Assembly: GCF_964340395.1 (NCBI RefSeq)
Contig: NC_135562.1
Location: forward strand, 18,736,985 to 18,800,984
From: Glandiceps talaboti
Lineage: Eukaryota; Hemichordata; Enteropneusta; Spengelidae
DNA: 64,000 bases
Reading direction: 5' to 3'
Shown here: positions 28,234 to 41,510 of the stretch, in pieces
How the letters are laid out: every line of letters begins with the position of its first letter
How positions within the stretch are numbered: position 1 is the first letter of the stretch
Notes under the pieces: generated by a model
Told to the model about the DNA's origin: nothing
What the model saw: only the letters and a program-made list of their open reading frames with translations
The model's database searches: none
Made by a program: the position numbers and the translations under genes

Positions 28234-29930
28234 GTGGCCATTCTCATCAGAGATCACTGACCGTCACACCACAAAACCATCTAAACTATTTTTAGCCCTG
28301 CACACTAACCTTTTATATCCCTACACACTACATATTACAAAATGTCTGAGTTGTGTGGCCATTCTCATCAGAGATCACTGACCGTCACACCACAAAACCA
28401 TCTAAACTATTTTTATCCCTCCACACTAATTTAACCTTTTATATCCCGGCCTACACACTACATATTACAAAATGGCTGAGTTATGTGGCCATTCTCATCA
28501 GAGATCACTGACCGTCACACCACAAAACCATCTAAACTATTTTTATCCCTCGCCACACTAACCTTTTATATCCCTACACACTACAATTACAAAATATGGC
28601 TGAGTTGTGTGGCCATTCTCATCAGAGATCACTGACCGTCACACCACAAAACCATCTAAACTATTTTTAGCACTCCACACTAAAGCTTTTATATCCCTAC
28701 ACACTACATATTACAAAATGGCTGAGTTGTGTGGCCATTCTCATCAGAGATCACTGACCGTCACACCACAAAACCATCTAAACTATTTTTAGCCCTCCAC
28801 ACTAACCTTTTATATCCATGCATACACACTACATATTACAAAATGGCTGAGTTGTGTGGCCATTCTCATCAGAGATCACTGACCGTCACACCACAAAACC
28901 ATCTAAACTATTTTAGCCCTCCACACTAACCTTTTATATCCCTACACACTACATATTACAAAATGGCTGAGTTGTGTGGCCATTCTCATCAGAGATCACT
29001 GACCGTCACACCACAAAACCATCTAAACTATTTTTAGCACTCCACACTAAAGCTTTTATATCCCTACACACTACATATTACAAAATGGCTGAGTTGTGTG
29101 GCCATTCTCATCAGAGATCACTGACCGTCACACCACAAAACCATCTAAACTATTTTTAGCACTCCACACTAAAGCTTTTATATCCCTATACACACTACAT
29201 ATTACAAAATGGCTGAGTTGTGTGGCCATTCTCATCAGAGATCACTGACCGTCACACCACAAAACCATCTAAACTATTTTAGCCCTCCACACTAACCTTT
29301 TATATCCATACACACTACATATTACAAAATGGCTGAGTTGTGTGGCCATTCTCATCAGAGATCACTGACCGTCACACCACAAAACCATCTAAACTATTTT
29401 AGCCCTCCACACTAACCTTTTATATCCCTACACATTACATATTACAAAATGGCTGAGTTGTGTGGCCATTCTCATCAGAGATCACTGACCGTCACACCAC
29501 AAAACCATCTAAACTATTTTAGCCCTCCACACTAACCTTTTATATCCCTACACACTACATATTACAAAATGGCTGAGTTGTGTGGCCATTCTCATCAGAG
29601 ATCACTGACCGTCACACCACAAAACCATCTAAGCTATTTTTAGCCCTCCACACTAACCTTTTATATCCCTACACACTACATATTACAAAATGGCTGAGTT
29701 GTGTGGCCATTCTCATCAGAGATCACTGACCGTCACACCACAAAACCATCTAAACTATTTTTAGCCCTCCACACTAACCTGTTATATCCTTACACATTAC
29801 ATATTACAAAATGGCTGAGTTGTGTGGCCATTCTCATCAGAGATCACTGACCGTCACACCACAAAACCATCTAAACTATTTTTAGCCCTGCACACTAACC
29901 TTTTATATCCCTACACACTACATATTACAA

Positions 29931-31524
29931 AATGTCTGAGTTGTGTGGCCATTCTCATCAGAGATCACTGACCGTCACACCACAAAACCATCTAAACTAT
30001 TTTTAGCCCTCCACACTAACCTTTTATATCCCGACACACTACATATTACAAAATGGCTGAGTTGTGTGGCCATTCTCATCAGAGATCACTGACCGTCACA
30101 CCACAAAACCATCTAAACTATTTTTAGCACTCCACACTAAAGCTTTTATATCCCTACACACTACATATTACAAAATGGCTGAGTTGTGTGGCCATTCTCA
30201 TCAGAGATCACTGACCGTCACACCACAAAACCATCTAAACTATTTTTAGCCCTCCACACTAACCTTTTATATCCCTACACACTACATATTACAAAATATG
30301 GCTGAGTTGTGTGGCCATTCTCATCAGAGATCACTGACCGTCACACCACAAAACCATCTAAACTTTATAGTTTTAGCCCTCCACACTAACCTTTTATATC
30401 CCGACACACTACATATTACAAAATGGCTGAGTTGTGTGGCCATTCTCATCAGAGATCACTGACCGTCACACCACAAAACCATCTAAACTATTTTAGCCCT
30501 CCACACTAACCTTTTATATCCCTACACATTACATATTACAAAATGGCTGAGTTGTGTGGCCATTCTCATCAGAGATCACTGACCGTCACACCACAAAACC
30601 ATCTAAACTATTTTAGCCCTCCACACTAACCTTTTATATCCCTACACACTACATATTACAAAATGGCTGAGTTGTGTGGCCATTCTCATCAGAGATCACT
30701 GACCGTCACACCACAAAACCATCTAAGCTATTTTTAGCCCTCCACACTAACCTTTTATATCCCTACACACTACATATTACAAAATGGCTGAGTTGTGTGG
30801 CCATTCTCATCAGAGATCACTGACCGTCACACCACAAAACCATCTAAACTATTTTTAGCCCTCCACACTAACCTGTTATATCCCTACACATTACATATTA
30901 CAAAATGGCTGAGTTGTGTGGCCATTCTCATCAGAGATCACTGACCGTCACACCACAAAACCATCTAAACTATTTTTAGCCCTGCACACTAACCTTTTAT
31001 ATCCCTACACACTACATATTACAAAATGTCTGAGTTGTGTGGCCATTCTCATCAGAGATCACTGACCGTCACACCACAAAACCATCTAAACTATTTTTAG
31101 CCCTCCACACTAACCTTTTATATCCCGACACACTACATATTACAAAATGGCTGAGTTGTGTGGCCATTCTCATCAGAGATCACTGACCGTCACACCACAA
31201 AACCATCTAAACTATTTTTAGCACTCCACACTAAAGCTTTTATATCCCTACACACTACATATTACAAAATGGCTGAGTTGTGTGGCCATTCTCATCAGAG
31301 ATCACTGACCGTCACACCACAAAACCATCTAAACTATTTTTAGCCCTCCACACTAACCTTTTATATCCCTACACACTACATATTACAAAATATGGCTGAG
31401 TTGTGTGGCCATTCTCATCAGAGATCACTGACCGTCACACCACAAAACCATCTAAACTTTATAGTTTTAGCCCTCCACACTAACCTTTTATATCCCGACA
31501 CACTACATATTACAAAATGGCTGA
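29931..31524. repeat. Higher-order repeat, 1094-bp unit (one and a half copies)
   Basis: The variant AATGTCTGAG occurs at 29931 and 31025 (1094 bp apart). The insertion variant AACTTTATAGTTTTAGCC is at about 30361 and 31454, with the same offset. Confidence 0.9.
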
Positions 31525-33019
31525 GTTGTGTGGCCATTCTCATCAGAGATCACTGACCGTCACACCACAAAACCATCTAAACTATTTTTAGCACTCCACA
31601 CTAAAGCTTTTATATCCCTACACACTACATATTACAAAATGGCTGAGTTGTGTGGCCATTCTCATCAGAGATCACTGACCGTCACACCACAAAACCATCT
31701 AAACTATTTTAGCCCTCCACACTAACCTTTTATATCCCTACACACTACATATTACAAAATGGCTGAGTTGTGTGGCCATTCTCATCAGAGATCACTGACC
31801 GTCACACCACAAAACCATCTAAACTATTTTAGCCCTCCACACTAAAGCTTTTATATCCCTACACACTACATATTACAAAATGGCTGAGTTGTGTGGCCAT
31901 TCTCATCAGAGATCACTGACCGTCACACCACAAAACCATCTAAACTATTTTTAGCCCTCCACACTAACCTTTTATATCCCTACACACTACATATTACAAA
32001 ATGGCTGAGTTGTGTGGCCATTCTCATCAGAGATCACTGACCGTCACACCACAAAACCATCTAAACTATTTTTATCCCTCCACACTAACCTTTTATATCC
32101 CGACACACTACATATTACAAAATGACTGAGTTGTGTGGCCATTCTCATCAGAGATCACTGACCGTCACACCACAAAACCATCTAAACTATTTTTAGCACT
32201 CCACACTAAAGCTTTTATATCCCTACACACTACATATTACAAAATGGCTGAGTTGTGTGGCCATTCTCATCAGAGATCACTGACCGTCACACCACAAAAC
32301 CATCTAAACTATTTTAGCCCTCCACACTAACCTTTTATATCCCTACACACTACATATTACAAAATGGCTGAGTTGTGTGGCCATTCTCATCAGAGATCAC
32401 TGACCGTCACACCACAAAACCATCTAAACTATTTTAGCCCTCCACACTAAAGCTTTTATATCCCTACACACTACATATTACAAAATGGCTGAGTTGTGTG
32501 GCCATTCTCATCAGAGATCACTGACCGTCACACCACAAAACGTACCATCTAAACTATTTTTATCCCTCCACACTAACCTTTTATATCCCTACACATTACA
32601 TATATATATATTACAAAATGGCTGAGTTGTGTGGCCATTCTAATCAGAGATCACTGACCGTCACACCACAAAACCATCTAAACTATTTTAGCCCTCCACA
32701 CAAACCTTTTATATCCATACACATTACATATTACAAAATGGCTGAGTTGTGTGGCCATTCTAATCAGAGATCACTGACATGTGTGACCGTCACACCACAA
32801 AACCAGCTAAACTATTTTTATCCCTCGCCACACTAACCTTTTATATCCCTACACACTACATATTACAAAATGGCTGAGTTGTGTGTCTATTCTCATCAGA
32901 GATCACTGACCGTCACACCACAAAACCATCAAAACTAGTTTTATCTCTCCACACTAACCTGTTATAGCTCTACACACTATATATATAACAAAATTGCTGA
33001 CCTGTGTGGCCACTTGCCA

Positions 33020-34025
33020 CATCCATCCATACATGTAGTTCATACTTGCATATATTTATTCGTCCATTTTATTCTTTTGCCAATTACTCCCCATTTTATC
33101 TTTTTATCATTAAGTGGCCATTTGGTCTTTTTCGATGTATTTAATCTATTACTTGAATCCTTATTTATTTGCCTATCTAAACTATCCTGAATTTTATCTT
33201 TGCAATATATACCCTCATTTGGTAGTTGCATTGGTCATGATCTTGTTACTCAGCATACTTAGATTAATGTTTTGATTCTTCAATCACTTACATACCTGTA
33301 CCTGTTGTCTGAACATCATTATTTCACTATTGCTAAGGAAATGATCATTATTGCTAGGGCCAGCTATTTGCTGTAAACAATACCCTAAAAATATCCTACC
33401 AAATGTCAGTCGTATTCACTATGCAGATTTTGAGATTTTTAGATATCACTGATGGGATATCATGTCATTAACAAATCTCTGCATGAAAACACAAAACCAT
33501 TCAGTTTTGAAGTTAATCACACAAATTTTGATTTTAATTATTTCCAAACTTAACATCAGAAGAATCTCCTCACCAAAAAAAATATAAAGTTGACTGGTTT
33601 GGCAGCATTTGATTTTAATCAGAGACATACACTTAACCATGCATATAGTACTACGGAACCAAAGTTGAAATCTGCTAAAAAAGAAGTATTCATTTGATGG
33701 CAATATTGGCATGCAATTCATTCACTTAAGTCTTACCTTAATTGACCCCATTCATATTATAGTTTGGATGTTCTCATTCCTCCATAAGATAAATCCCACC
33801 AGATGACAAACATATATATTACCTGCAATGTAATTGTGATTATTTGTTGTCAAAAATCATCCATTGACATTAATCATGCACTATGCATTTCCTAAAATTA
33901 TGAAATTACAATCAATGCCATTCACCTTCTTAGAATTGGGCAACATATGTAACTATTTATGTTAGGCCTAAAATAAAATTATCTGGTCCCGGTTACCCGA
34001 CCCCACCTAGCTTTTCATAAAATAT
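33020..34025. other. Spacer right of the satellite
   Basis: AT-rich sequence with no supported gene. Confidence 0.4.
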
Positions 34026-34030
34026 CACTC

Positions 34031-34031
34031 A

Positions 34032-34103
<72 letters not shown>
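34031..34103. repeat. (CA)n microsatellite
   Basis: About 36 CA units. Confidence 0.97.
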
Positions 34104-34105
<2 letters not shown>

Positions 34106-34749
34106 TGTGAAGTCTCATGTGAAATTGTGGATGTGGATTCAGAGATCAACTTAAAAGACAAAATAAAACAATTTTTTTCCAATTGGCTGTACATCTGATA
34201 GTAAGAATTAAAGAACACACAGACATTTTTAAAACAAAAGAAAACCTGAACTAGACACTTCCACTAAAACATGAAATATATAACAACAAAAATACCCCAC
34301 CAATACTAAAACTGAGCTTAATTGGAACCACATTTTTTTTTATATTAAACCTAAACATTACAGTCTCATTAATTCACATGTCATTGTCAATTGAATCATT
34401 AGGGACAAAGTGACTTTATTTCATATCAATTTCATAATATTTCATTGACTGAACAATCTATTAATTCAACACAAAATTAACATTTTCAATTTAGACAAGC
34501 GACCTATCTGTCAGAATAGATTCACTCGGGTGTTGCAGTACTTTTCCGCCCATGCTAAAAAAAATCCTGCAACCCCTCCTACAGAATAGTCGAGTCTTGA
34601 GTCCAAGATGCATGGCGTCCGAGTTAGTAGCGGAGAAACACGGGTGCAATGTTTGTAGGATAAAACGGTGTTTTAAACATTTACAAATCTATTTTTGTGA
34701 TTAAAATGGTAAGCACACTTCTACTTTGGGCCCGGGCATAAATTTGTAG

Positions 34750-34856
34750 GACCCGTGCTGGGCTCTGGATATGTATACGATGTTCCTCACGTCTTTCCAT
34801 CTCCATGATTGGAAAGACGTGTCGAACATCGTTGCGCATACATCCAGAGCTAGTGC
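34750..34856. repeat. Inverted repeat with about 45-bp arms
   Basis: The arms (about 34750-34797 and 34809-34856) share GCTCTGGAT, ACGATGTTC and ACGTCTTTCCA around a short loop (CTCCATGA). A second smaller hairpin, TTAAGTTTTAGGTG/CACTAAAACTTAA, follows at about 34995-35035. Confidence 0.8.
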
Positions 34857-35087
34857 TGGGCATGCTGACAACTAGTCATGTTTGCAGAAGGCGGGTTCAG
34901 ATTTGCAATGACGTGAAGGGACGACTTACTCCTAGCTGCAATAATTGTAGCGTCTTGTTGCGGTTTTGGGGTTTTTTTCGTCTGTTTTGGTGACTTTTTA
35001 AGTTTTAGGTGCGGGTTAAACACTAAAACTTAAAAGCCGTGCAAGTAAGTATACTGTCATAACTGACAGTTTGACACGTCCTTGTGT

Positions 35088-35175
35088 AAATAACATAAGA
35101 TAAGATAAGATAACACTTTATTTTAGCCGTTTAGAAAATTTTACATTTCTAATTTGGTATTTAAACAAAATAAAG
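35088..35175 (-). repeat. Possible LINE 3' tail, minus strand
   Basis: Read on the minus strand, an AATAAAGTG-type end is followed by three TTATC units, like other LINE tails with pentamer repeats. No coding remnant was seen with it. Confidence 0.45.
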
Positions 35176-35597
35176 TTAATAATGATCTATGAAATATAAA
35201 TATTAAAATATACAGTAGTTCTAGTGTGTGTCTATTGACTACATGTATCATCCAGGTATATGTAGAGAGCGGTTATAATATCCTTATGTTAACAAGTTCA
35301 AGGTTGATCTCGCCCAAACACTTCGTGCTATGTCGATCCGAATCAGTTGAGCGATCAGTAGCAGATTAAAGATTTTACCATATGCGGTCCTAGTAATAGT
35401 AGTAGTAGCATAGTTCAAGCATTAGTATATTCAAGAAATATGTTATCGTTGTCTTTTTAATTCCTGACTTCATCTTAAATACGTCATATGTGATGACCAA
35501 TCAAATTCCCCCTTCTGTCATGTCAAAGGTCACTCGTGACGATTAGCGCCATTCTTTCACGCAACCGTCAATTTGGGTGTTCAAATTTAGTGTCAAA

Positions 35598-36057
35598 ATG
35601 TCCAGTGACCACGATGACAAGTATGAAGGTAAAGTGGATACGGCACAGCTCTGTAAAGCCTTCAAGGCACAGTCTTTAGAAGACAAATTTGTCAATGATG
35701 ACGGTGATAATAGTCGGCCAGTTTCCCACTACACTCGGCTCAGCGGAGAGGATTGCAGTCAATATAAATTTGGCGTCTGTGAGCAAGACAATTGCACCAA
35801 AATACACAAAGTCTTGCATTACCCATCGGGTTCTCACTGGGATAAAATGCATGTTAACAGTTTAAGACTGGATTTTGTACCTTTGGGAATGGACGCCCAT
35901 GTGACCAGTGCCGTGCTAAAGGAATGGTTGGTATCAAGTCCAAGCAGGGCAGATGCTATGCTGGGATCCCGGTCAGGTGTGTTATTCGCGGCTGCAACAT
36001 CAGCTACCTGGAATGGACAAATGGTAGATAATGATGGCCTGTCTCGTCATTTGGAAA
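35598..36057 (+). CDS. CCCH gene exon 1
   Basis: The 460-nt exon encodes residues 1-153 plus one base. ATG 35598 is chosen; the frame is open to 35577 but has no ATG there. The exon holds an acidic N-terminus (DHDDKYEG), the CCCH finger, and a conserved-looking stretch LRLDFVPLGM and AATSATWNG. Donor A/GTAAGT at 36058. Confidence 0.85.
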
Positions 36058-39000
36058 GTAAGTTTATACTGAGAACTCCAAAACTACTGGGCAGATTGGG
36101 CTGAAATTTTGTAGGGCTGTTGTGGGGATGACATGATGTATTAGTGATACGCAAATTAGTTAGGGTTAAAATGTGTCTTTTTGTCTTCCAAAATTACTGA
36201 TCAAATGCGGCTGAGATGTGGTGGGAATGTTACACAGGTAGTCTGTATGGTTTTTAAAAAATATATGTACATGTATGTAAATAACATACATATTTTTTTT
36301 TAAACCATACTGATTGATTCGAGTACCTGTGGGAATGTTAAGGGTTGTTTTAAGATGTATTCTAAATACATGATTATCTCACCAGTGAGATTCAAATTAG
36401 GGCTAAAAATGTGTCTTTTTGTTCAAAAATCAGTGTATTTTCAAAACTACAGTTTAGATTTGACTTGAATTTGATGGTGATGGGGGTGGTATAATTTAGT
36501 TAAAGACTTGCTCATGATGTGATGATCCCAATATGATATATGGAAATTAGGGCTAAAATGTGTCTTTTTGGTCAAAAAATATTTCAATTCAAAACTACTG
36601 GGCAGGTTTGGATGAAATTTAATGGGGATGCATGTAGGGATGTGTACAACAGTAATGTACATTTTCAGCAATATGCAAATTACACGTAGGTCTAAAAATC
36701 TCTTAGTTTTGGTCAAAAACGTATCTTGAAAAGTACATTAATAATGGGGCTGAAATTTGGTGAGGGTGTTTCTGGAGGTACATGTATTATCTGCAGTTTT
36801 TGGTCATAGCATTTTGATACTACTGGCCCTAAATGTACATGTAGATGGTTCATGTACATGTACCATCTACTTTAGATTTATAGTTTAGTAGCACTGAGCA
36901 AGATGGGGGATGTTCAGTGCGTTAGTCACTCAATATTATTATAATAGTGAATTAATTTTATTCATTTTTTTCCACGTGTTTATTTAGGAATCTCCGAAAC
37001 ATACAATGTATACACTTTTATCTGAAATTCCTTTCAGCTACATTGTAGCTTTCTCTTTGAAATGAAATAAATGTTTTCAAACTGTTGTACAATAAAGTGG
37101 TCCTGGTAGACCACTTTAAAATACATAGTAGAGTATTGATTTTGATGGCAAAATAAAAATTCACTGAATCAGTGGTCTCTGATTTCAAGATCACCTCGAA
37201 CCCAGATTTTTGGTGAGTGCTTGACATGAACTAAGAGGTGTTACTGGCAGTGGATATTTGGGTTCAATACTCTGAATTCAAGATCAACTGGAACCCTGAT
37301 TTTTGGTTACTGCTTGACATGAACCAACAGGTCTTACTGGTAGTGGATATAGATGGAGTAATACATTTACAACATGTACATATTTGGGTTCAATACTCAA
37401 AGTACAACGTGTGATGTAGGGTTATTCTTAGAAACATCAAAATGTGCATCAATTTCAAAACTTCTTTCCTAAGTTCCTTTTACTAGAACTTGACCTTTAT
37501 AATTCGTCTATGACCTGTACAATGTGCATTTTGTATACATGTATAAATGTATGTCTATGCAGAGGTGGACAACAATTTGACCTTGCCAGTCGGAACGCAG
37601 GTCACCCATTTGAACGTTATTCATGACGATTTCTATTCTTGCTGGCGCCCTCAGCGTCAGATAGTAATCAAACCCGGAAGTACGGTGTTAAATTCCCGCG
37701 TAATTTTATAAGCCGTTTACTGTAAACAACTGGTGAAAATTTTCGACTGAAATTTACAGTATATTCAATTTCATAACTGAGCTTTATGTTTCTGCATTTA
37801 CATGTCCAATTGGCGTATCTTTTTGGTGAAAAGAAGAAATAATTGCATGACCCCATAACAAGCCAAAGTAATTTTTGTCGCACTTCCGGGTTTTTTAGAA
37901 CTGCAGCACTTTTATATAAACAGTAATTTTTGCATTTTAAGATTATTTTTGAAAAATTTATTATTTTTTGTAAAAGTCTAGGAAATTTCTTGTATCTACA
38001 TGTACTCCCAGAAGCATTTGCGAAACCCAACTTTGACCCTGGCCTGACTCAACAACGTCATTTCACGCTCGGTCATCTAAGGAGCTAGACGTGTACTTGT
38101 ATGTTACGGCTCTCTGCATTCTGAGCTGTGTTCGTCATTTTTATTGATACTTTTACATTTAACAGGTCAAGATTGTCCTTTTTCATTTTGTTGGTCAAGT
38201 TGGTATTTTTACGATCGTTCTTATTTTGGGTGGTCAAGTTTGTATTTTTACGATCGCTGTTATCAGTGAAAAACGCCGTCTTTTTGTTTGCTTCCACTGT
38301 TACCAGGCAAGTGCTGTGCTGTCACATACTCGGTGTTCAAAAATGATAGTTTGTAGTTCTAAAGTTCTGATTACGCACGCAGTGATTAGTGGAACTGTTT
38401 TTGTGTTACTCCTCGCATTGCTGCCTGCATCACTGCCCGTTGGCATGCATACATTGGGCCATGTACATCAGGGGACAGTTGATCACGGTCTACATTCAGA
38501 GAGTGTGTCCTCTTGTTTGATTTTGATGAAATTGAAGCTCAGACAGTTGAAATCTCCTTATGAAAGAGACGCTATAATCCAAAATGTTTGTGATGAAATT
38601 GGTGTAAGAAATGACCATGTTTTGTGTCATAGAATCGGTGTCAACTTGTTCAATGATGAGAAGCATTCTGATCCTTATAAAATACAAGTTGATCTTATTT
38701 TAGTTCATACTTTTGGATATCAAATGACCTGTCTTTTATTTTTTCTCCTGCCTATACTTCTATTTCTAGTAGTCGTAATACTTCCCTCCACTGTCTTTAC
38801 ACTGTTCGATTTTGTTAATTATTTCCTATTTTCATATAGTAGCACGAGAAGCAGTGGAAATATATGCACTGTTAAAAGTGAAAATGACAATATATTGATA
38901 GCTTTACAATTACTCTGCTTTGCTATTGGTCTCTTCAATTCTTACTACTTGATTTCTTCACCTTTTGACTTTCAATCTCCAGTCTTTTCACTCTTTTGTA

Positions 39001-41429
39001 CTCGGTATTTGCATATTTCCAATTTAAGATCATAGAGTGAGGTATATTTTATCAGTTTGTCAGTGTTATATTGTTTTGTAGCCAGGTCATATTCCTTATT
39101 TCTGCCAAAAGGTAAACAAAGTCTGTCTACATATGATCATGAAATATCATGCAATAGAAAACACAACTACAGGTGTGACGTTGCCAGTTTGATGTGATGG
39201 CAAGATAGAGTTGAATCCCACATTCACCTATGTCAAATTGTGCAGCTGATAATTTCTGTAGACGGTTATCTAACATCCGATTATTAGACAGATTATGTGT
39301 CTGACTGCAAAGAAACCTTGCTGTAGGAAGCTTTTATTTCATCAAAAAAACACTAGTGTCAGTGATTTGTTTAACACTGTACTGGTATTGTTTAAACAAT
39401 GGCAGACAGAGTCTGTTGGCACAACATATCAGATACAGGTGCTCTTTGTCATGAATATTTTGATGTGCTGTGCACATATGTTCTAATGTTGTATATGACT
39501 TCAGTTTTTCTACTTCATGAAGCAAACAGTCTACAAAATAATTGTTGTCATGATGCTAACACTGGGCTGCACAGTTTTTCACAATGTCAGGTCAAGTCTG
39601 TCAACCAAGAAATACAAGTATCACATTCAAACAATGTATGTGATGATTACTTTGATGTGTTGTGCACTTATATGCTCACAGTGTATGTGACTTCTATTGT
39701 CCTAGCCTATAAAACAAACTTTCCCTGTGAATACCAATTTCTGCTTATTCTACCTGACCACTCTCTGTTCTCATCTATGAATCTCCTTCACCTGCTATAT
39801 CTTCTTCTGATCTTATCAACTTTGTTTTAGAGAACGCAGGCATTTCTAGTAGTGCATACAAGTTGATTTATGATGGTAAACCAATTCTGTCTGGGACAAC
39901 AATTGATCACAAGGTTCACTCAACTCTGTCCATTAACATGACTGGGTATGGTGGTGGCAAGAAGTCATCTGATTTGGTACATCCAGATAAATCATGTGGT
40001 CCATGTATTGTATGTGGCTGTTACTCAAAAACAAGGTATTATCATTTGTGTCGCAGAGAAAATGACAGTTTGGTTCAGTATGTTTTGTCAAATTTCAGAA
40101 CAAAATCCCATGAGCGTCTGTCCAAAACTGATTGCATGTGTAGCAGTTGTGACAGAAAGATGACCTGTAGTTTCAAGTTACCCACTGACCAAAGTCAACC
40201 CAAGCGAACATAATCAAGCCATTGTACATTAATCAAGTACAATTTGTGTTCAGCTATGGCAGATCATGATGCCTCCACTATTGCAACATATAACCAATTG
40301 TTTGAGCATCTTAAAATTGCTGCTATATTGGAAAGTCTGCCACAAAGTATGCCTTTGTGTCACCAACACTACTGTGAAATTTATGACTTTGTAAAGGGCA
40401 ATGTTTATCGTCCGTGTGCAGTTTGCACACAAACAATGTCACCAAAACAACAGAAATACAACATAAGTGATCTGGAGTTAATGTTGAAATATGTTCATCA
40501 CATTAAACTAGATGTTGAAGGTCTTACTAATGAAAGTCTCTCATTTGTGGCTCCTGTATGACAGCTTTTTCAAAGTTTGTCCGTTCAGAATTTGAAGTTA
40601 GCAGCGTCAAGGCAGCTTCTAAAGAATACATGAGATCTCTATGTGATAGTTACAGGAATGTCACTTGTAGTGACATTAATTCCATTGTGGCGCACGCTGT
40701 AGCTGTGCGATTTTATTTGTATGCAGAGAATTTGAAGAGAATAGGGCAATGTTTCTTTCTTTTGTGTACGGTGTTTACTTGAAAGAACTTCAAAAAAAGA
40801 TTGAAAAGTATGAAAGGTCAGATACCTTAGATTTGTTGAAAAAAAATAAGAGATGGCTGATGGTGAAACTCCAGATTGTATTTGGTGATTGTTTGATTTC
40901 CTATTCTAACCCCATGTACAAAAAGCTTGGGACTTTACTAAGGAGATGTGGGTCATCTCTTGAAGACTGTTTTCTTTTCACTCTCTATGCTGCCAACAAT
41001 AAAGTTGATAGTTTAGAAAAGGAAATTCTTTCTGTAAATGTACTTAAGAATTCTTTGATTGCTTCTTTGCCAAGTCATGATATTACCTCACATCTACGTA
41101 TTGGTTGTGAATATCTTAAATCTAAAATTATTAAAATGGCACAGAACTTAATGAAAAACAACTAAAATATGAGTTTGACATTACTTGTGTTGATTGATGA
41201 GGACAGGGTCTTTGATTGATAACCTGGAGGCAGCAGACTTTAAATATATAGAAAACTTGGTGGAATATGAGTTGAACGGTGACAAGACTGGAGTACTGAT
41301 TTAGACTAAAAGCTATTCAAAATTACTCTTTAGTTGTCTTAAATAACCAGACACATGTTTCGACAGTTAAAAGAAATGGGTTTTTGAACTTGTAATTTAC
41401 CTTTGTAGTGTAATAAAGATTAGTAGTAA

Positions 41430-41510
<81 letters not shown>

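Larger units (their letters stand above)
24391..33018. repeat. Satellite array, about 121-bp monomer, about 70 copies
   Basis: The array has a head-to-tail monomer containing CATCTAAACTATTTTTAGCC, CTCCACACTAACC, TTTTATATCCCTACACACTA, AATGGCTGAGTTGTGTGGCC and TCAGAGATCACTGACCGTCA. Monomers are very alike, with diagnostic variants: CACTAAAGC vs CACTAACC, CCTGTT vs CCTTTT, AATGTCTGAG, TTTAGCCCTGCAC, ATTTAACC, and a short form lacking TTCTCATC. Edges are diverged (24391-24480 and 32820-33018). The short open frames in it (starting ATGGCTGAG, or an upstream GTG) are periodic by-products and are not genes. Confidence 0.98.

Noticed and set aside
25706-32836. Repeated short frames in the satellite (about 60-70 residues)
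   Set aside because: They recur with the 121-bp monomer; T-run length differences between monomers break the frame, and GTG/ATG starts are incidental.
24391-33018. CRISPR-like array
   Set aside because: Monomers are about 121 bp with no alternating unique spacers, in an intron-rich animal-type genome.
38226-39035. Membrane protein gene with several hydrophobic segments
   Set aside because: The hydrophobic runs come from T-rich DNA, the neighbours are frameshifted, and it lies within a TIR transposon.
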